Positions 8,458 through 16,046 of a stretch of DNA of 34,638 nt are shown piece after piece. The position numbers and the translations under genes were made by a program. The DNA is from Ga0077555 sp031367895 (GTDB lineage: Bacteria > Pseudomonadota > Alphaproteobacteria > Rhizobiales > Hyphomicrobiaceae): positions 1 to 34,638 of the forward strand of contig JANLQP010000321.1 in assembly GCA_031367895.1 (NCBI GenBank), given 5' to 3'. The notes under the pieces are model-generated. The model searched no databases, was not told the origin of the DNA, and saw only the letters and a list, made by a program, of their open reading frames with translations. Every line of letters starts with the position of its first letter. The stretch's first letter is position 1.

Positions 8458-8486
8458 CGGTTGCGAACTGGGCCACTGAAGGGCAA
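8458..8486. repeat. decayed copy of the GAA-bulge hairpin repeat
   Basis: CGGTTGCGAACTGGGCC followed by ACTGAAGGGC matches the array units at 23512-23705 with a few changes. The right inner arm no longer pairs fully with GGTTGC, so the hairpin is degraded. It lies 100 bp upstream of the lipoprotein gene. Confidence 0.55.
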
Positions 8487-8588
8487 GCAATACGCTCCGG
8501 ATTTTTGATGTTTGTAACAGATCGCAATCTTTCAGCCGGGGAATAAGGCTGATCTGGGCGGCTTGGGGCTTGGAGCAAGGCAGGGGGC

Positions 8589-9044
8589 ATGAAACACGTG
8601 AAGGCACTTTGGCGCGCCGTCAGTTCGGCCACAGCGGTCGGCGCATCGCTCGCGATCGGCGCTTGCTCGCAATCGCAGCCCGAATCGTTACCCGAAACAC
8701 GCGCCGGCCTCGGCTGCGTCGACGACAGCAAACACTGCATCGATCAGCGGCAGTCGACATTGAAGTCCATGATGGCGGACACCGATCGGAAATGGGTTCG
8801 CGAGGGCGCAACACCACAGGCATATGCCTCGGGTGTTCGCCTGTTCGCCTTCAAGAGCCGCAAGAAGGATCTCTCCTGCGACGAGCTCGCCGTCGGCAAG
8901 CGCGAAGCCGAAGCCGGCCCCGGAGTACTGCGTGGCGCAGGTGGTGGCGGCTTGTCCCCCGCACAGGTGTCACGCGGCGTGATGCTCGCCGGCGAGGTCG
9001 GCAAGGAACTGGGCGTCGAAATGAAACGGCGCTGCCGCGCATGA
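8589..9044 (+). CDS. putative lipoprotein of unknown function
   Basis: A 151-residue protein that I do not recognise. A basic N-terminus and hydrophobic stretch end in LAIGAC, a plausible lipobox with Cys26 as the lipidated residue. The mature part has three or four further cysteines (near residues 37, 44, 93 and 149) that could form disulfides in the periplasm, a region GVRLFAFKSRKKDLSCDEL, and a glycine-rich turn GAGGGGLS. The ATG at 8589 follows CAGGGGGC. It is probably transcribed alone, since DedA-1 begins 135 bp later. Membrane anchoring is inferred from the lipobox; no function is claimed. Confidence 0.75.
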   Translation: MKHVKALWRAVSSATAVGASLAIGACSQSQPESLPETRAGLGCVDDSKHCIDQRQSTLKSMMADTDRKWVREGATPQAYASGVRLFAFKSRKKDLSCDELAVGKREAEAGPGVLRGAGGGGLSPAQVSRGVMLAGEVGKELGVEMKRRCRA

Positions 9045-9178
9045 GACCACAGCCGCGATCGCATGCGTGACAGCAAGTGTCTTGCCGCGTATCGCCATTG
9101 ACAATAACGGCCCGCTCCGATCTTCGTTGCCCAGCTGACCCGCGCGAGAGCCACACGGAAATCCCAGGACCACCACCC

Positions 9179-9709
9179 ATGACGCTCGTCGAATTCGCTG
9201 ATCAGGTTGCGGGCTTTGTGCGCGATAACAGGGCCTGGGCCGCACCGATCACATTCGCACTCGCGTTCGGCGAGTCGCTCGCCTTCCTCTCCCTCCTTCT
9301 CCCGGCCACCGTGATCCTTGTTGCGATCGCCGGCATACTCGCGGCGAGCGGCTTCGACTTCTTGACGTTATGGGACGTCTGGCTCGCAGCTGGGCTGGGC
9401 GGCACGCTTGGCTATGCCGCATCCTATTGGATTGGCCTCTACTTCAAGGACGACGTCGCCCGCTTCTGGCCGTTTCGCACGCATCCGGACTGGCTGCCGC
9501 GCGGCAAGGCGTACTTCGACAAGTACGGCGTTTTCGGCGTCTTCCTCGGACATTTCTTCGGCCCCGTGCGTGCTGTCATTCCGGTGGTGGCCGGCATCTA
9601 CGGCATGAACCAATTGCATTTCCTCATCGCCAACGTCACGTCGTCCTTCCTCTGGGCGTTCGGCGTCATGGCACCGGGCGCACTCGGCATCCGCTGGTTG
9701 TTGGGCTGA
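9179..9709 (+). CDS. DedA family membrane protein, copy 1
   Basis: A 176-residue inner-membrane protein of the DedA/SNARE-associated (VTT) family. Hydrophobic segments lie near residues 20-52, 58-78, 130-150 and 155-174. Family marks are FGESLAFLSLLLPAT near the N-terminus and GHFFGPVRAVIPVVAGIYGM near residue 125, with the functionally important arginine of the family in FGPVRAVIP. DedA proteins are implicated in phospholipid flipping and membrane homeostasis. ATG 9179 is chosen because the longer in-frame start at 9077 adds a non-homologous 34 residues. The next gene, at 9757, is a paralogue, so the pair is a tandem duplication. Confidence 0.87.
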   Translation: MTLVEFADQVAGFVRDNRAWAAPITFALAFGESLAFLSLLLPATVILVAIAGILAASGFDFLTLWDVWLAAGLGGTLGYAASYWIGLYFKDDVARFWPFRTHPDWLPRGKAYFDKYGVFGVFLGHFFGPVRAVIPVVAGIYGMNQLHFLIANVTSSFLWAFGVMAPGALGIRWLLG

Positions 9710-9756
9710 TCCGGCAAGGCTATCGAACAACGCTCTCTCCACAACGCGCAGCACCC

Positions 9757-10272
9757 GTGACCTTCAGCACCGACAACGTCGTCCTCACGTTCATTCGCGA
9801 GCACATGGCACTGGCCGAACCGGCTGTGTTCTTCATGGGCTTTGCCGAAGGCGTGCCACTGCTCTCGCTGCTCGTGCCATCGACGCCTCTGTTCCTCGGC
9901 ATCGGCGCCGCGCATGCCGCGGCCGGCGGCCAGTTCTGGCAGCTCTGGTTCGCGGCATCGATCGGCGCCGTCCTGAGCGATCTTCTGGTCTACGGCCTCG
10001 GCCGAGTTTTCAAAACAGAAGCAGCACGCATCTGGCCGTTCTCGCGCAATCAGGATTGGCTGCCGAAGGGGCACGCACTCTTCGAACGTTGGGGCGTGCT
10101 TGCGGTCGTCGGCGGCAAGTTCACCGGCTTCCTGCGCCCGTTCATTCCAGCCGTCGCGGGCATCCTCGAGATGCCCCTTTGGCAGTTCGTGCCGGCGAGC
10201 ATCCTGTCGTCGTTCGCATGGGCCGGCGTCTTTCTCGCACCCGGCTATGGCGTCCGCTGGCTCGTAAATTGA
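9757..10272 (+). CDS. DedA family membrane protein, copy 2
   Basis: A 171-residue paralogue of the preceding protein, sharing the order FAEGVPLLSLLVPST, then WPFSRNQDWLPKGHALFERWG, then GKFTGFLRPFIPAVAGILEM, then SSFAWAGVFLAPGYGVRWL. I chose GTG 9757, 47 bp after the stop of copy 1; homology begins just after it, and the open frame upstream overlaps copy 1 and has no DedA similarity. The key arginine is kept in FLRPFIPAVAG. The two copies look moderately diverged, so the duplication is old. Adjacent expression suggests that they could work as a hetero-pair, which is inference. Confidence 0.83.
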   Translation: MTFSTDNVVLTFIREHMALAEPAVFFMGFAEGVPLLSLLVPSTPLFLGIGAAHAAAGGQFWQLWFAASIGAVLSDLLVYGLGRVFKTEAARIWPFSRNQDWLPKGHALFERWGVLAVVGGKFTGFLRPFIPAVAGILEMPLWQFVPASILSSFAWAGVFLAPGYGVRWLVN

Positions 10273-10280
10273 TCGACGAC

Positions 10281-10360
10281 GCGCCGGATGCCCGCGCGGT
10301 TGTTGGCCCGGTTGCGAAGTGGGCAACCGAAGGGCCAACGAAAGCGGCATCCGAAGGCGC
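10281..10360. repeat. nested GAA-bulge hairpin element
   Basis: The outer arms are those of the element at 7154-7186: GCGCC (10281-10285) with GGCGC (10356-10360), and GGATGC (10286-10291) with GCATCC (10347-10352), with unpaired GAA at 10353-10355. In place of a short loop sits a complete second hairpin: GTTGGCCC (10302-10309) with GGGCCAAC (10332-10339), GGTTGC (10310-10315) with GCAACC (10323-10328), loop GAAGTGG and unpaired GAA at 10329-10331. A further GAA follows at 10340-10342. The element fills the gap between DedA-2 and the P450. Confidence 0.75.
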
Positions 10361-10449
10361 CACCAAACGGATCGCAACAGTTTTATTCGTTGGCGCATGC
10401 ATGATGCTTCATGATTGAAGGCACGCATCCGTTCCCTCGGAGAGCTTCC

Positions 10450-11838
10450 ATGTGCGAAGGCAACGCGACCACCGCCCTCCCGCTCTACCCACCCGCCATC
10501 ACGCCGCCGCCAACACCGCTGCCGCTCTGGCGCTTCCTGCCGACCTTCCTCCGCAATCCGCTGCGTGCGATTCCCGAGCCCGTCTATCACCAGCCGATGT
10601 TTGTTCCGCCGGGGATGCGCGGTCGCGTCGCCTGGGTCACGGACCCGAAACTCGTCGAAGAGTTGCTGCTCGGCTCCCACGAAAGCTTCCCGAAGTCGCC
10701 GATCGAAAAGCGCATCTTCAAGCCGATCCTCGGCGACGGCATCCTCGTCGCCGAAGGCCAGAGTTGGCGCTGGCAACGCCGCACGGTGGCACCTCTCTTC
10801 CGGCACGCCGATCTGATGGCCCTGGTGCCGACGATGTCTGCCGCGGCATCACGCATGATTGAACGCTGGCGCACATCACAACGCGACACGTCACGCGCCA
10901 TCGACCGTGACATGACCGATTTGACCTTCGACGTTCTCGCCTCGACCATCTTCGATGGCACGTCCGACGCCGAGGCCGCGGTTCTCGAGCGGCACATCGG
11001 CGCCTATCTCGATTGGACGAGCTGGGACATCGCGTTTGAGATTCTCGGTGTGCCGGATTGGGTCTGGCATCCCGGCCGACCACCAATGCAACGCGCCGCC
11101 AAAATTCTCGTGCGGACGATGAATGGCGTGATCGCACGCGAGCGCGAAAAGGGCTGGTCGGGCACCGGACTGACGGCACGGCTCGGCAAAGCCCGCGATC
11201 CCGACACCGGCAACGCGATGGCCGACGAGCAGATCATGCACAACCTGCTGACGTTTGCAGCAGCCGGCCACGAGACCACAGCGAAAGCGTTGACGTGGGC
11301 ACTCTATCTTCTTGCCCGCGCACCGGAATGGCAGCAACGCCTGCGCGATGAAGCAACGCGCGTCGTCGGAACCGGCCCCGTGCTGGCTGAACACATTGAT
11401 GCACTCGAACTGACACGACAGGTCGTGAAGGAAGCGATGCGCCTCTATCCGCCCGCACCTGTGATGGGCCGCATGACACGTGAAGCACTCAACTTCGGCG
11501 GCCATCGTTTCCCTGCAGGCGCCATGTTGATTGTGCCGATCTACATCGTGCATCGCCATCGCAAGCTCTGGGACGACCCGGATCGTTTCGATCCGACGCG
11601 CTTCACACGCGAGCGCGCGCAACATCATCAACGCACGCAATTCATGCCGTTCGGTTTCGGCCCGCGCACCTGCGTAGGCATGAGTTTCGCAATGATTGAA
11701 GCCGTTTCTCTGCTGTCGATGCTCGTGCGTGACGCAGAGTTCACATGTGATTCAACACTCGCACCAGAACCAATTTCGCGTGTCACGCTGCGCCCGAAAG
11801 GCGGCATGCCGCTCGCTGTTCGAGTGCTTTCGCTGTGA
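10450..11838 (+). CDS. cytochrome P450
   Basis: A 462-residue haem-thiolate monooxygenase. All P450 landmarks are present: the oxygen-binding I-helix AAGHETTAK, the ExxR helix KEAMRLYPPAP, the DDPDRFDPTRF meander and the haem loop FGFGPRTCVG with ligand C408. There is no membrane anchor, so it is soluble and should take electrons from a ferredoxin and reductase, but neither is encoded nearby. The sequence resembles bacterial P450s related to the CYP4/CYP102 fatty-acid hydroxylase clan (HETTAK, RLYPPAP), so a lipid substrate is plausible but not shown. ATG 10450 has GGAGAG five bases upstream; an in-frame ATG at 10411 is possible but has no good ribosome site. Confidence 0.92.
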   Translation: MCEGNATTALPLYPPAITPPPTPLPLWRFLPTFLRNPLRAIPEPVYHQPMFVPPGMRGRVAWVTDPKLVEELLLGSHESFPKSPIEKRIFKPILGDGILVAEGQSWRWQRRTVAPLFRHADLMALVPTMSAAASRMIERWRTSQRDTSRAIDRDMTDLTFDVLASTIFDGTSDAEAAVLERHIGAYLDWTSWDIAFEILGVPDWVWHPGRPPMQRAAKILVRTMNGVIAREREKGWSGTGLTARLGKARDPDTGNAMADEQIMHNLLTFAAAGHETTAKALTWALYLLARAPEWQQRLRDEATRVVGTGPVLAEHIDALELTRQVVKEAMRLYPPAPVMGRMTREALNFGGHRFPAGAMLIVPIYIVHRHRKLWDDPDRFDPTRFTRERAQHHQRTQFMPFGFGPRTCVGMSFAMIEAVSLLSMLVRDAEFTCDSTLAPEPISRVTLRPKGGMPLAVRVLSL

Positions 11839-11946
11839 TGCACGGTGCGGCGATCTGTGCCGAAGCATGCGACTCTTTCACTTGTGTGCGTTTCGAAAAA
11901 CAACTAGTGCTCCCACGAGTGCAACAGCAACAGAAGGAGGCATTTC

Positions 11947-12144
11947 ATGGCAGCAGCACGTGGAGCACGCTCGGCTCGTAACGTCGAGAAGCGCAAGAAG
12001 AAGGTGAAACGCGCGATCCCGCGCAAGAAAGCAACGTCGTCGCGCGGCAGCACGTTGACTGCACGCACACGCGTGAAAAAGGTCGCTGGCAAGAAGCGCG
12101 CCGCGAAGGCAAAGGCGAAGGCGCCGGCAAAGAAGAAAGCCTGA
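11947..12144 (+). CDS. small lysine/arginine-rich histone H1-like protein
   Basis: A 65-residue protein with 17 lysines and 10 arginines (about 42% basic) and a single acidic residue. The C-terminal 22 residues are an Ala-Lys-Pro run like the tails of histone H1 and of bacterial H1-like proteins (AlgP, Hc1, BpH1). It has the best ribosome site in the window, AAGGAGG at 11934-11940, six bases before the ATG, and is followed by a strong intrinsic terminator. This suggests real and probably high expression. The low-complexity composition means family assignment is weak; nucleic-acid binding is inferred from charge. Longer open frames overlapping on the opposite strand have no such signals. Confidence 0.75.
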   Translation: MAAARGARSARNVEKRKKKVKRAIPRKKATSSRGSTLTARTRVKKVAGKKRAAKAKAKAPAKKKA

Positions 12145-12167
12145 GTCTGAACGCCACTGGAATTATG

Positions 12168-12197
12168 AAGGGCCACTCGTTCGCGCGTGGCCCTTTT
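12168..12197 (+). terminator. intrinsic terminator of the basic-protein gene
   Basis: AAGGGCCAC (12168-12176) and GTGGCCCTT (12187-12195) are perfect inverses around a 10-base loop, with TTTT at 12194-12197. It lies 24 bp after the stop of the lysine-rich protein gene. The preceding A-A also lets it work weakly for the leftward DUF3750 gene, whose stop is at 12240. Confidence 0.8.
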
Positions 12198-12239
12198 GCA
12201 TTGCAGGCGTCGCACCGAAGCAGTTGCGGCGCGTGGCTC

Positions 12240-12968
12240 TCATCCAGAAGTCATGCCGACGCGGCCCCAACCCGGCAACTTCAATGCCGGACGACGCACA
12301 TCGACACCGACGACGAGGCCGAACACATTCAACTCGATGCCTTCGATCCAGCCGATGCTCGCACCCACGACGCCACCAAGCGAAAGCTGCACGCCGGTGT
12401 TGCTCGGCGTTCGACCGACGAAGAGAGACCATCCCGCGAAATCCTTGCCGATCGCGGTCGGCAGCAGCGCCGGCGCAAGTTCCGGCACTGCCCGCGCAAT
12501 CGTCGCAATGAACGTGTTCGAGTTGGGCCCTGGCCAGATCGCGTAGCTGCCGGTTGCAGTGTGTGGATAGTTGTCGATCGCTGCACGAATGCGCGGGATG
12601 GCGCGCGCTGCATCGGCGCCGCGCAATGTCATGACGATCTCGGGCGTACCACCGAACCAGCGTCCATCCGGTGCGTAGGCATCGACACGCACGGGCCGTC
12701 CCCACCCGACGACATCGAAGCGCGTGTAGTGCGACGCTCGCGCCGCCTTCACGACAATCCATGAGTGATGCGCAAATACGCCCTTCCATCGGCCTGTGCG
12801 TCCCGCCAGCACATGCACGACGGCATCGGAAACTTGCGAAGGTGGTGGCAGGATGCCGGCCGAAGACCAATCCGCATCGGCCCACGAGCGCGGGTGATCC
12901 TGGAATTGCCACCAGATCGCATGCGACGCGAGCGACGCGATAACGACGGCGAGGAGTAGTCGCAGCAT
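12240..12968 (-). CDS. DUF3750 family protein
   Basis: A 242-residue protein matching the DUF3750 family. An N-terminal hydrophobic segment (residues 1-22) is a probable signal anchor. The conserved body includes GRWKGVFAHHSWIVVK, TRFDVVGWG, APDGRWFGG, IWPGPNSNTFIA, PTAIGKDFAGW and the terminal LNVFGLVVGVDVRRPALKLPG. The His-rich and NSNTF stretches resemble the active-site region of NlpC/P60-like folds, but this is weak inference. ATG 12968 is chosen because the 86 residues that the open frame offers upstream overlap the next gene and show no family similarity. It is the last gene of a leftward group. Confidence 0.85.
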   Translation of the reverse strand: MLRLLLAVVIASLASHAIWWQFQDHPRSWADADWSSAGILPPPSQVSDAVVHVLAGRTGRWKGVFAHHSWIVVKAARASHYTRFDVVGWGRPVRVDAYAPDGRWFGGTPEIVMTLRGADAARAIPRIRAAIDNYPHTATGSYAIWPGPNSNTFIATIARAVPELAPALLPTAIGKDFAGWSLFVGRTPSNTGVQLSLGGVVGASIGWIEGIELNVFGLVVGVDVRRPALKLPGWGRVGMTSG

Positions 12969-13027
12969 GAGGCGGACGCCGTTTGTTGTTTCCCGTTCCG
13001 AGAATGTGGCGACGCCTACCCCAGCCT

Positions 13028-13366
13028 TCAAGCGCCGCGCAACATGTACGACAGTGTGGCGCGCGCCAGCGCAGTGCCCGCAGCCGTCACGGCAAGCCAC
13101 GTGAACGGGCGGCCCACGACGCGCCACAGATGCCGATAGTCGGTCGCCAGTAGGATGATATCCGGCACGTACACGACGCAGTAGAACAGGTTTGCGAACA
13201 TCGCGACCGCCACAACCTCGCCCCACAGCGAGCCGGGCATCGCCGAAAATGCCTCCGAGAAATGAAACAGGCCATACGCGAGCAGTATGACGTTGAAAGG
13301 CACACGCGCGCGCTCCCAGAAACCAAGAGCATCGGCAAGAGCGTCACGCGAAAAAATAGGCGTCAT
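13028..13366 (-). CDS. small integral membrane protein of unknown function
   Basis: A 112-residue protein I cannot place in a named family. After a short polar head (MTPIFSRDALADALGFWERAR) there are about four hydrophobic segments, near residues 23-42, 50-68, 70-80 and 92-110. Aromatic and charged residues (HFSEAF, YVPD, DYRHLW) lie between them. ATG 13366 gives a compact membrane protein; the upstream 28 codons in frame are polar and overlap nothing useful. It lies between the hydratase-like gene (92 bp upstream) and DUF3750 (59 bp downstream), so the three may form one transcript. Confidence 0.65.
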   Translation of the reverse strand: MTPIFSRDALADALGFWERARVPFNVILLAYGLFHFSEAFSAMPGSLWGEVVAVAMFANLFYCVVYVPDIILLATDYRHLWRVVGRPFTWLAVTAAGTALARATLSYMLRGA

Positions 13367-13458
13367 TGCCGGTACCAGGTCCAGCCTCGCTGGCCGCTGA
13401 GTGGGCGCGGCTCGGATCACAGTCTGCACGCGCCTCACACTCGAGCACAAGCGCCGCG

Positions 13459-14241
13459 CTACACGAACGCCAGTTCGACAGTTGCGTGATCTCCGAATGT
13501 CGCGCGCATGACATCGCCACGCTTCGCCAGCAGCATGCCCGTTGCGGTCCCGCTGCTGATCAGTGCGCCGGCCTCGAGACCATCGCCCCAGGTGGACCGC
13601 GTATTGGCGAGCCAGATCAGCGCGTTGATCGGATCCTCCATGATCTCACGCCCGCTGCCGGTGCGCCGCACGGCACCGTTCACGCTCAACGCCACCGGCA
13701 TCGACGCGAGATCGCGCGCGCGCCAGCCAGCAATCTCGTCGCCAATGACGTACCAGCCATTGGCGGCGCCATCCGCGAGGATCGCCGGAACAGCTGGGAG
13801 CCGATCGACCGGAAACCGGCATTCGGCCACCTCGACACCGGCGAACACACCCATCACCGCATCGGTAACCTCGTCGCGGCCGTAGACAGCAGTCCGCGGC
13901 GGCAGATCCCGTCCGAGCCGGAAGAAGAACTCGCATTCGATGATCGGATCGAGCAGCTCGGCGTGACTGAACCGCGCCGGCGATCGCGTCTCGAACCGCT
14001 TGTAGCTCCGGCCATAGATCGGCTCGTTGAGTCGCAGCCGCCGTTGCATGTCTGGGTTTGTCCCCGCGATCTTCCAGCCGAGCGGTTCCCAACCAAGGCC
14101 AGTCGCGACCAGCGCGTTCACGGCGTAACCCTCGGCCGGCGTCTCCGGCACAAGATCCGGCGGTAACGCGGCGATCTGGCGGCCCTCGCGGCGGGCAGCA
14201 ATCAGCATGTCGGCAAGGCGTTGGCGGGCATCGGGTTGCAT
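13459..14241 (-). CDS. 2-keto-4-pentenoate hydratase-like protein (FAH superfamily)
   Basis: A 260-residue protein of the MhpD/2-oxopent-4-enoate hydratase group in the fumarylacetoacetate hydrolase superfamily. Visible marks are GWKIAGTNPDMQRRL with K57, the acidic metal-binding pair E102/E104 in IIECEFFFRLG, GVFAGVEVAECRF, and NALIWLANT followed by the turn ISSGTATGM. Enzymes of this group hydrate 2-hydroxypenta-2,4-dienoate in meta-cleavage pathways or act as decarboxylases on related keto acids. No other aromatic-degradation gene is nearby, so the substrate is open. The start at 14241 is preceded by GAGAGAG. It begins 38 bp after the gatB stop on the same strand. Confidence 0.85.
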   Translation of the reverse strand: MQPDARQRLADMLIAARREGRQIAALPPDLVPETPAEGYAVNALVATGLGWEPLGWKIAGTNPDMQRRLRLNEPIYGRSYKRFETRSPARFSHAELLDPIIECEFFFRLGRDLPPRTAVYGRDEVTDAVMGVFAGVEVAECRFPVDRLPAVPAILADGAANGWYVIGDEIAGWRARDLASMPVALSVNGAVRRTGSGREIMEDPINALIWLANTRSTWGDGLEAGALISSGTATGMLLAKRGDVMRATFGDHATVELAFV

Positions 14242-14279
14242 TGCAAATCTCTCTCTCGCCTGGTCGCGAACGATTGCTG

Positions 14280-15803
14280 TCAGATCCCGAGCTTCGCCTT
14301 CACGATGTCGCTGACCGCCTGCGGGTTGGCCTTGCCGCCGCTGCTCTTCAACACCTGGCCGACGAACCAGCCGAGCATGGCAGGCTTCGCCGTCGCTTGC
14401 GCCACCTTGTCGGGGTTCTTCGCGATGATCTCGTCGATCGCCTTCTCGATGGCGCCGGTATCGGTCACCTGTTTCAATCCGCGCTTGTCGACGATCTCAG
14501 CCGGGTCGCCGCCCTCGCTCCAGACCAATTCGAACAGCTCCTTGGCAATCTTACCGGAAATTGTGCCGTTCGAAATCAGCTCGACGATCCCTCCCAGCTG
14601 CTTCGAAGACACCGGCGACGTCTCGATGCCCAAGCCTTCCTTGTTGAGGCGGCCGAACAACTCGTTGATCACCCAGTTCGCTGCAAGCTTGCCGTCACGT
14701 CCCTTGGCGTTTTCTCCGCGCGGCTCCGCCACGTTTTCTCCGCGCGGCTCCGCCACGACGTCCTCGAAGAAATCCGCGCTCGCCTTCTCGGCAACAAGAA
14801 CGCTCGCATCGTATGCCGCGAGGCCATAGACCTTCATGAACCGCGCGTGCTTCTGATCCGGCAGTTCAGGAAGCTCCGACTTGAGCTTGTCCACCAGCGA
14901 TTGCTCGATCTCCAGCGGCAACAGGTCGGGGTCGGGAAAGTAGCGATAGTCGTGCGCTTCCTCCTTCGACCGCATCGACCGCGTCTCACCTTTGGCCGGG
15001 TCGAACAGCCGTGTTTCCTGCTCGATCTTGCCGCCATCTTCGAGGATGTCGATCTGGCGGCGCGCCTCCACCTCGACGGCCTGACCGATGAACCGGATCG
15101 AGTTGACGTTCTTGATCTCGCAACGCGTGCCGAGGTCATCACCGGGCTTCCTCACCGACACGTTCACGTCGGCGCGCAGGTTGCCCTTCTCCATGTCGCC
15201 GTCACAGGTTCCGAGATAGCGCAGGATCGTGCGCAGCTTCGAGACGTAGGCCTGTGCCTGTTTGGCGGAGCGGATGTCGGGCTTCGACACGATCTCCATC
15301 AGCGCCACGCCCGAGCGGTTGAGATCGACATACGACGAGTCGGGATGCTGGTCGTGGATCGATTTGCCGGCGTCTTGCTCCAGATGCAGCCGCTCGATTC
15401 GCACGCGCATCGACACGCCATCGACATCGATCTCGACTTGGCCCTCGCCGACGATCGGCTGCTTGTACTGGCTGATCTGATAGCCCTGCGGCAGATCCGG
15501 ATAGAAGTAGTTCTTCCGGTCGAACACGCTCCGCAAGTGGATCTCGGCGTTGAGCCCGAGCCCCGTGCGCACGGCTTGGCGCACGCACTCCTCGTTGATG
15601 ACAGGCAGCATGCCGGGCATGGCCGCGTCGACCAGCGACACGTGGCTGTTCGGCTCCGCGCCGAACGCAGTCGAGCTGCCCGAAAACAGCTTCGCGCGCG
15701 AATTGACCTGCGCGTGCACTTCGAGGCCGACGACCACCTCCCAATCGCCGGTCGTGCCCTTGATCAGGTTGGAGGAGGTTGTGGTTTTCGCTGCCGTGCT
15801 CAT
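14280..15803 (-). CDS. gatB: Asp-tRNA(Asn)/Glu-tRNA(Gln) amidotransferase subunit B
   Basis: A 507-residue GatB, the tRNA-binding kinase subunit of GatCAB, which amidates mischarged Glu-tRNA(Gln) and Asp-tRNA(Asn). Family marks: VGLEVHAQVNSRAKLFSGS at the N-terminus, DAAMPGMLPVINEECV, RKNYFYPDLPQGYQISQY, and YRYFPDPDLLPLEI. The C-terminal GatB/YqeY helical domain ends in KANPQAVSDIVKAKLG. gatA and gatC are not adjacent. Oddly, around residues 350-366 two copies of AEPRGEN interrupt the usual sequence just before AKGRDGKLAANW; they come from a 24-bp tandem duplication. The frame is intact on both sides, so the protein should still be made. Confidence 0.95.
   Translation of the reverse strand: MSTAAKTTTSSNLIKGTTGDWEVVVGLEVHAQVNSRAKLFSGSSTAFGAEPNSHVSLVDAAMPGMLPVINEECVRQAVRTGLGLNAEIHLRSVFDRKNYFYPDLPQGYQISQYKQPIVGEGQVEIDVDGVSMRVRIERLHLEQDAGKSIHDQHPDSSYVDLNRSGVALMEIVSKPDIRSAKQAQAYVSKLRTILRYLGTCDGDMEKGNLRADVNVSVRKPGDDLGTRCEIKNVNSIRFIGQAVEVEARRQIDILEDGGKIEQETRLFDPAKGETRSMRSKEEAHDYRYFPDPDLLPLEIEQSLVDKLKSELPELPDQKHARFMKVYGLAAYDASVLVAEKASADFFEDVVAEPRGENVAEPRGENAKGRDGKLAANWVINELFGRLNKEGLGIETSPVSSKQLGGIVELISNGTISGKIAKELFELVWSEGGDPAEIVDKRGLKQVTDTGAIEKAIDEIIAKNPDKVAQATAKPAMLGWFVGQVLKSSGGKANPQAVSDIVKAKLGI
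14709..14756. repeat. 24-bp tandem duplication inside gatB
   Basis: Two identical 24-bp units (14709-14732 and 14733-14756) encode AEPRGEN twice, in frame, in the linker before the C-terminal helical domain of GatB. The unit contains a GC-rich partial palindrome (CCGCGCGG). The multiple of three keeps the gene open. Confidence 0.9.
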
Positions 15804-15844
15804 GATGCCCTGTTGATTTCACTCGTCGTTGCAAAATCCACAGG

Positions 15845-16005
15845 TGTCATCCTCGGGCTTGTCCCGAGGACCCATGGTGCCGCATACCCAACCAGCACTG
15901 TTTCGCCGGAAGGTCATCGCAAAACTCTAGCGCCGAGCTTGCTGCAAAAGGGGTGGTCGGGAGTCATGTCGAAGACGTGCTTCGCACTTAAGCCCGACCA
16001 TGACA
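15845..16005. repeat. REP-like two-hairpin intergenic element, copy 2
   Basis: This copy opens with the same TGTCAT and CCTCGGG/CCCGAGG hairpin (15845-15869) and closes with CCCGACC and ATGACA (15993-16005). In the right hairpin the stem TGGTCGGG (15954-15961) and CCCGACCA (15993-16000) encloses a longer loop with its own hairpin, CGAAG/CTTCG (15970-15984). Copy 1 at 1126-1259 has a 5-base loop there. It occupies most of the 243-bp gap between gatB and the E1-like gene. Confidence 0.8.
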
Positions 16006-16046
16006 ACCGAGAGTTTTGGGCATGTGGCATGAAAAGCCAAATGACA

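Larger units (their letters stand above)
8181..8588. other. 408-bp non-coding gap between divergent genes
   Basis: The gap separates the leftward quinone oxidoreductase from the rightward lipoprotein gene and must hold both promoters; I could not assign -35/-10 pairs with confidence. It contains a perfect 10-bp hairpin followed by TTTT (8402-8427), a 9-bp inverted pair TCGCAACCG/CGGTTGCGA (8435-8443 and 8458-8466), and a decayed copy of the GAA-bulge repeat (8458-8486). Short open frames on either strand lack ribosome sites and recognisable protein sequence. Confidence 0.6.

Noticed and set aside
9370..9756. Long open frame upstream of DedA-2 as a coding extension
   Set aside because: It overlaps DedA-1 in another frame, its translation is arginine-rich shadow sequence, and DedA similarity begins only at GTG 9757.
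12969..13226. 86-residue N-terminal extension of the DUF3750 protein
   Set aside because: It overlaps the small membrane protein gene and has no family similarity; the hydrophobic anchor begins at ATG 12968.
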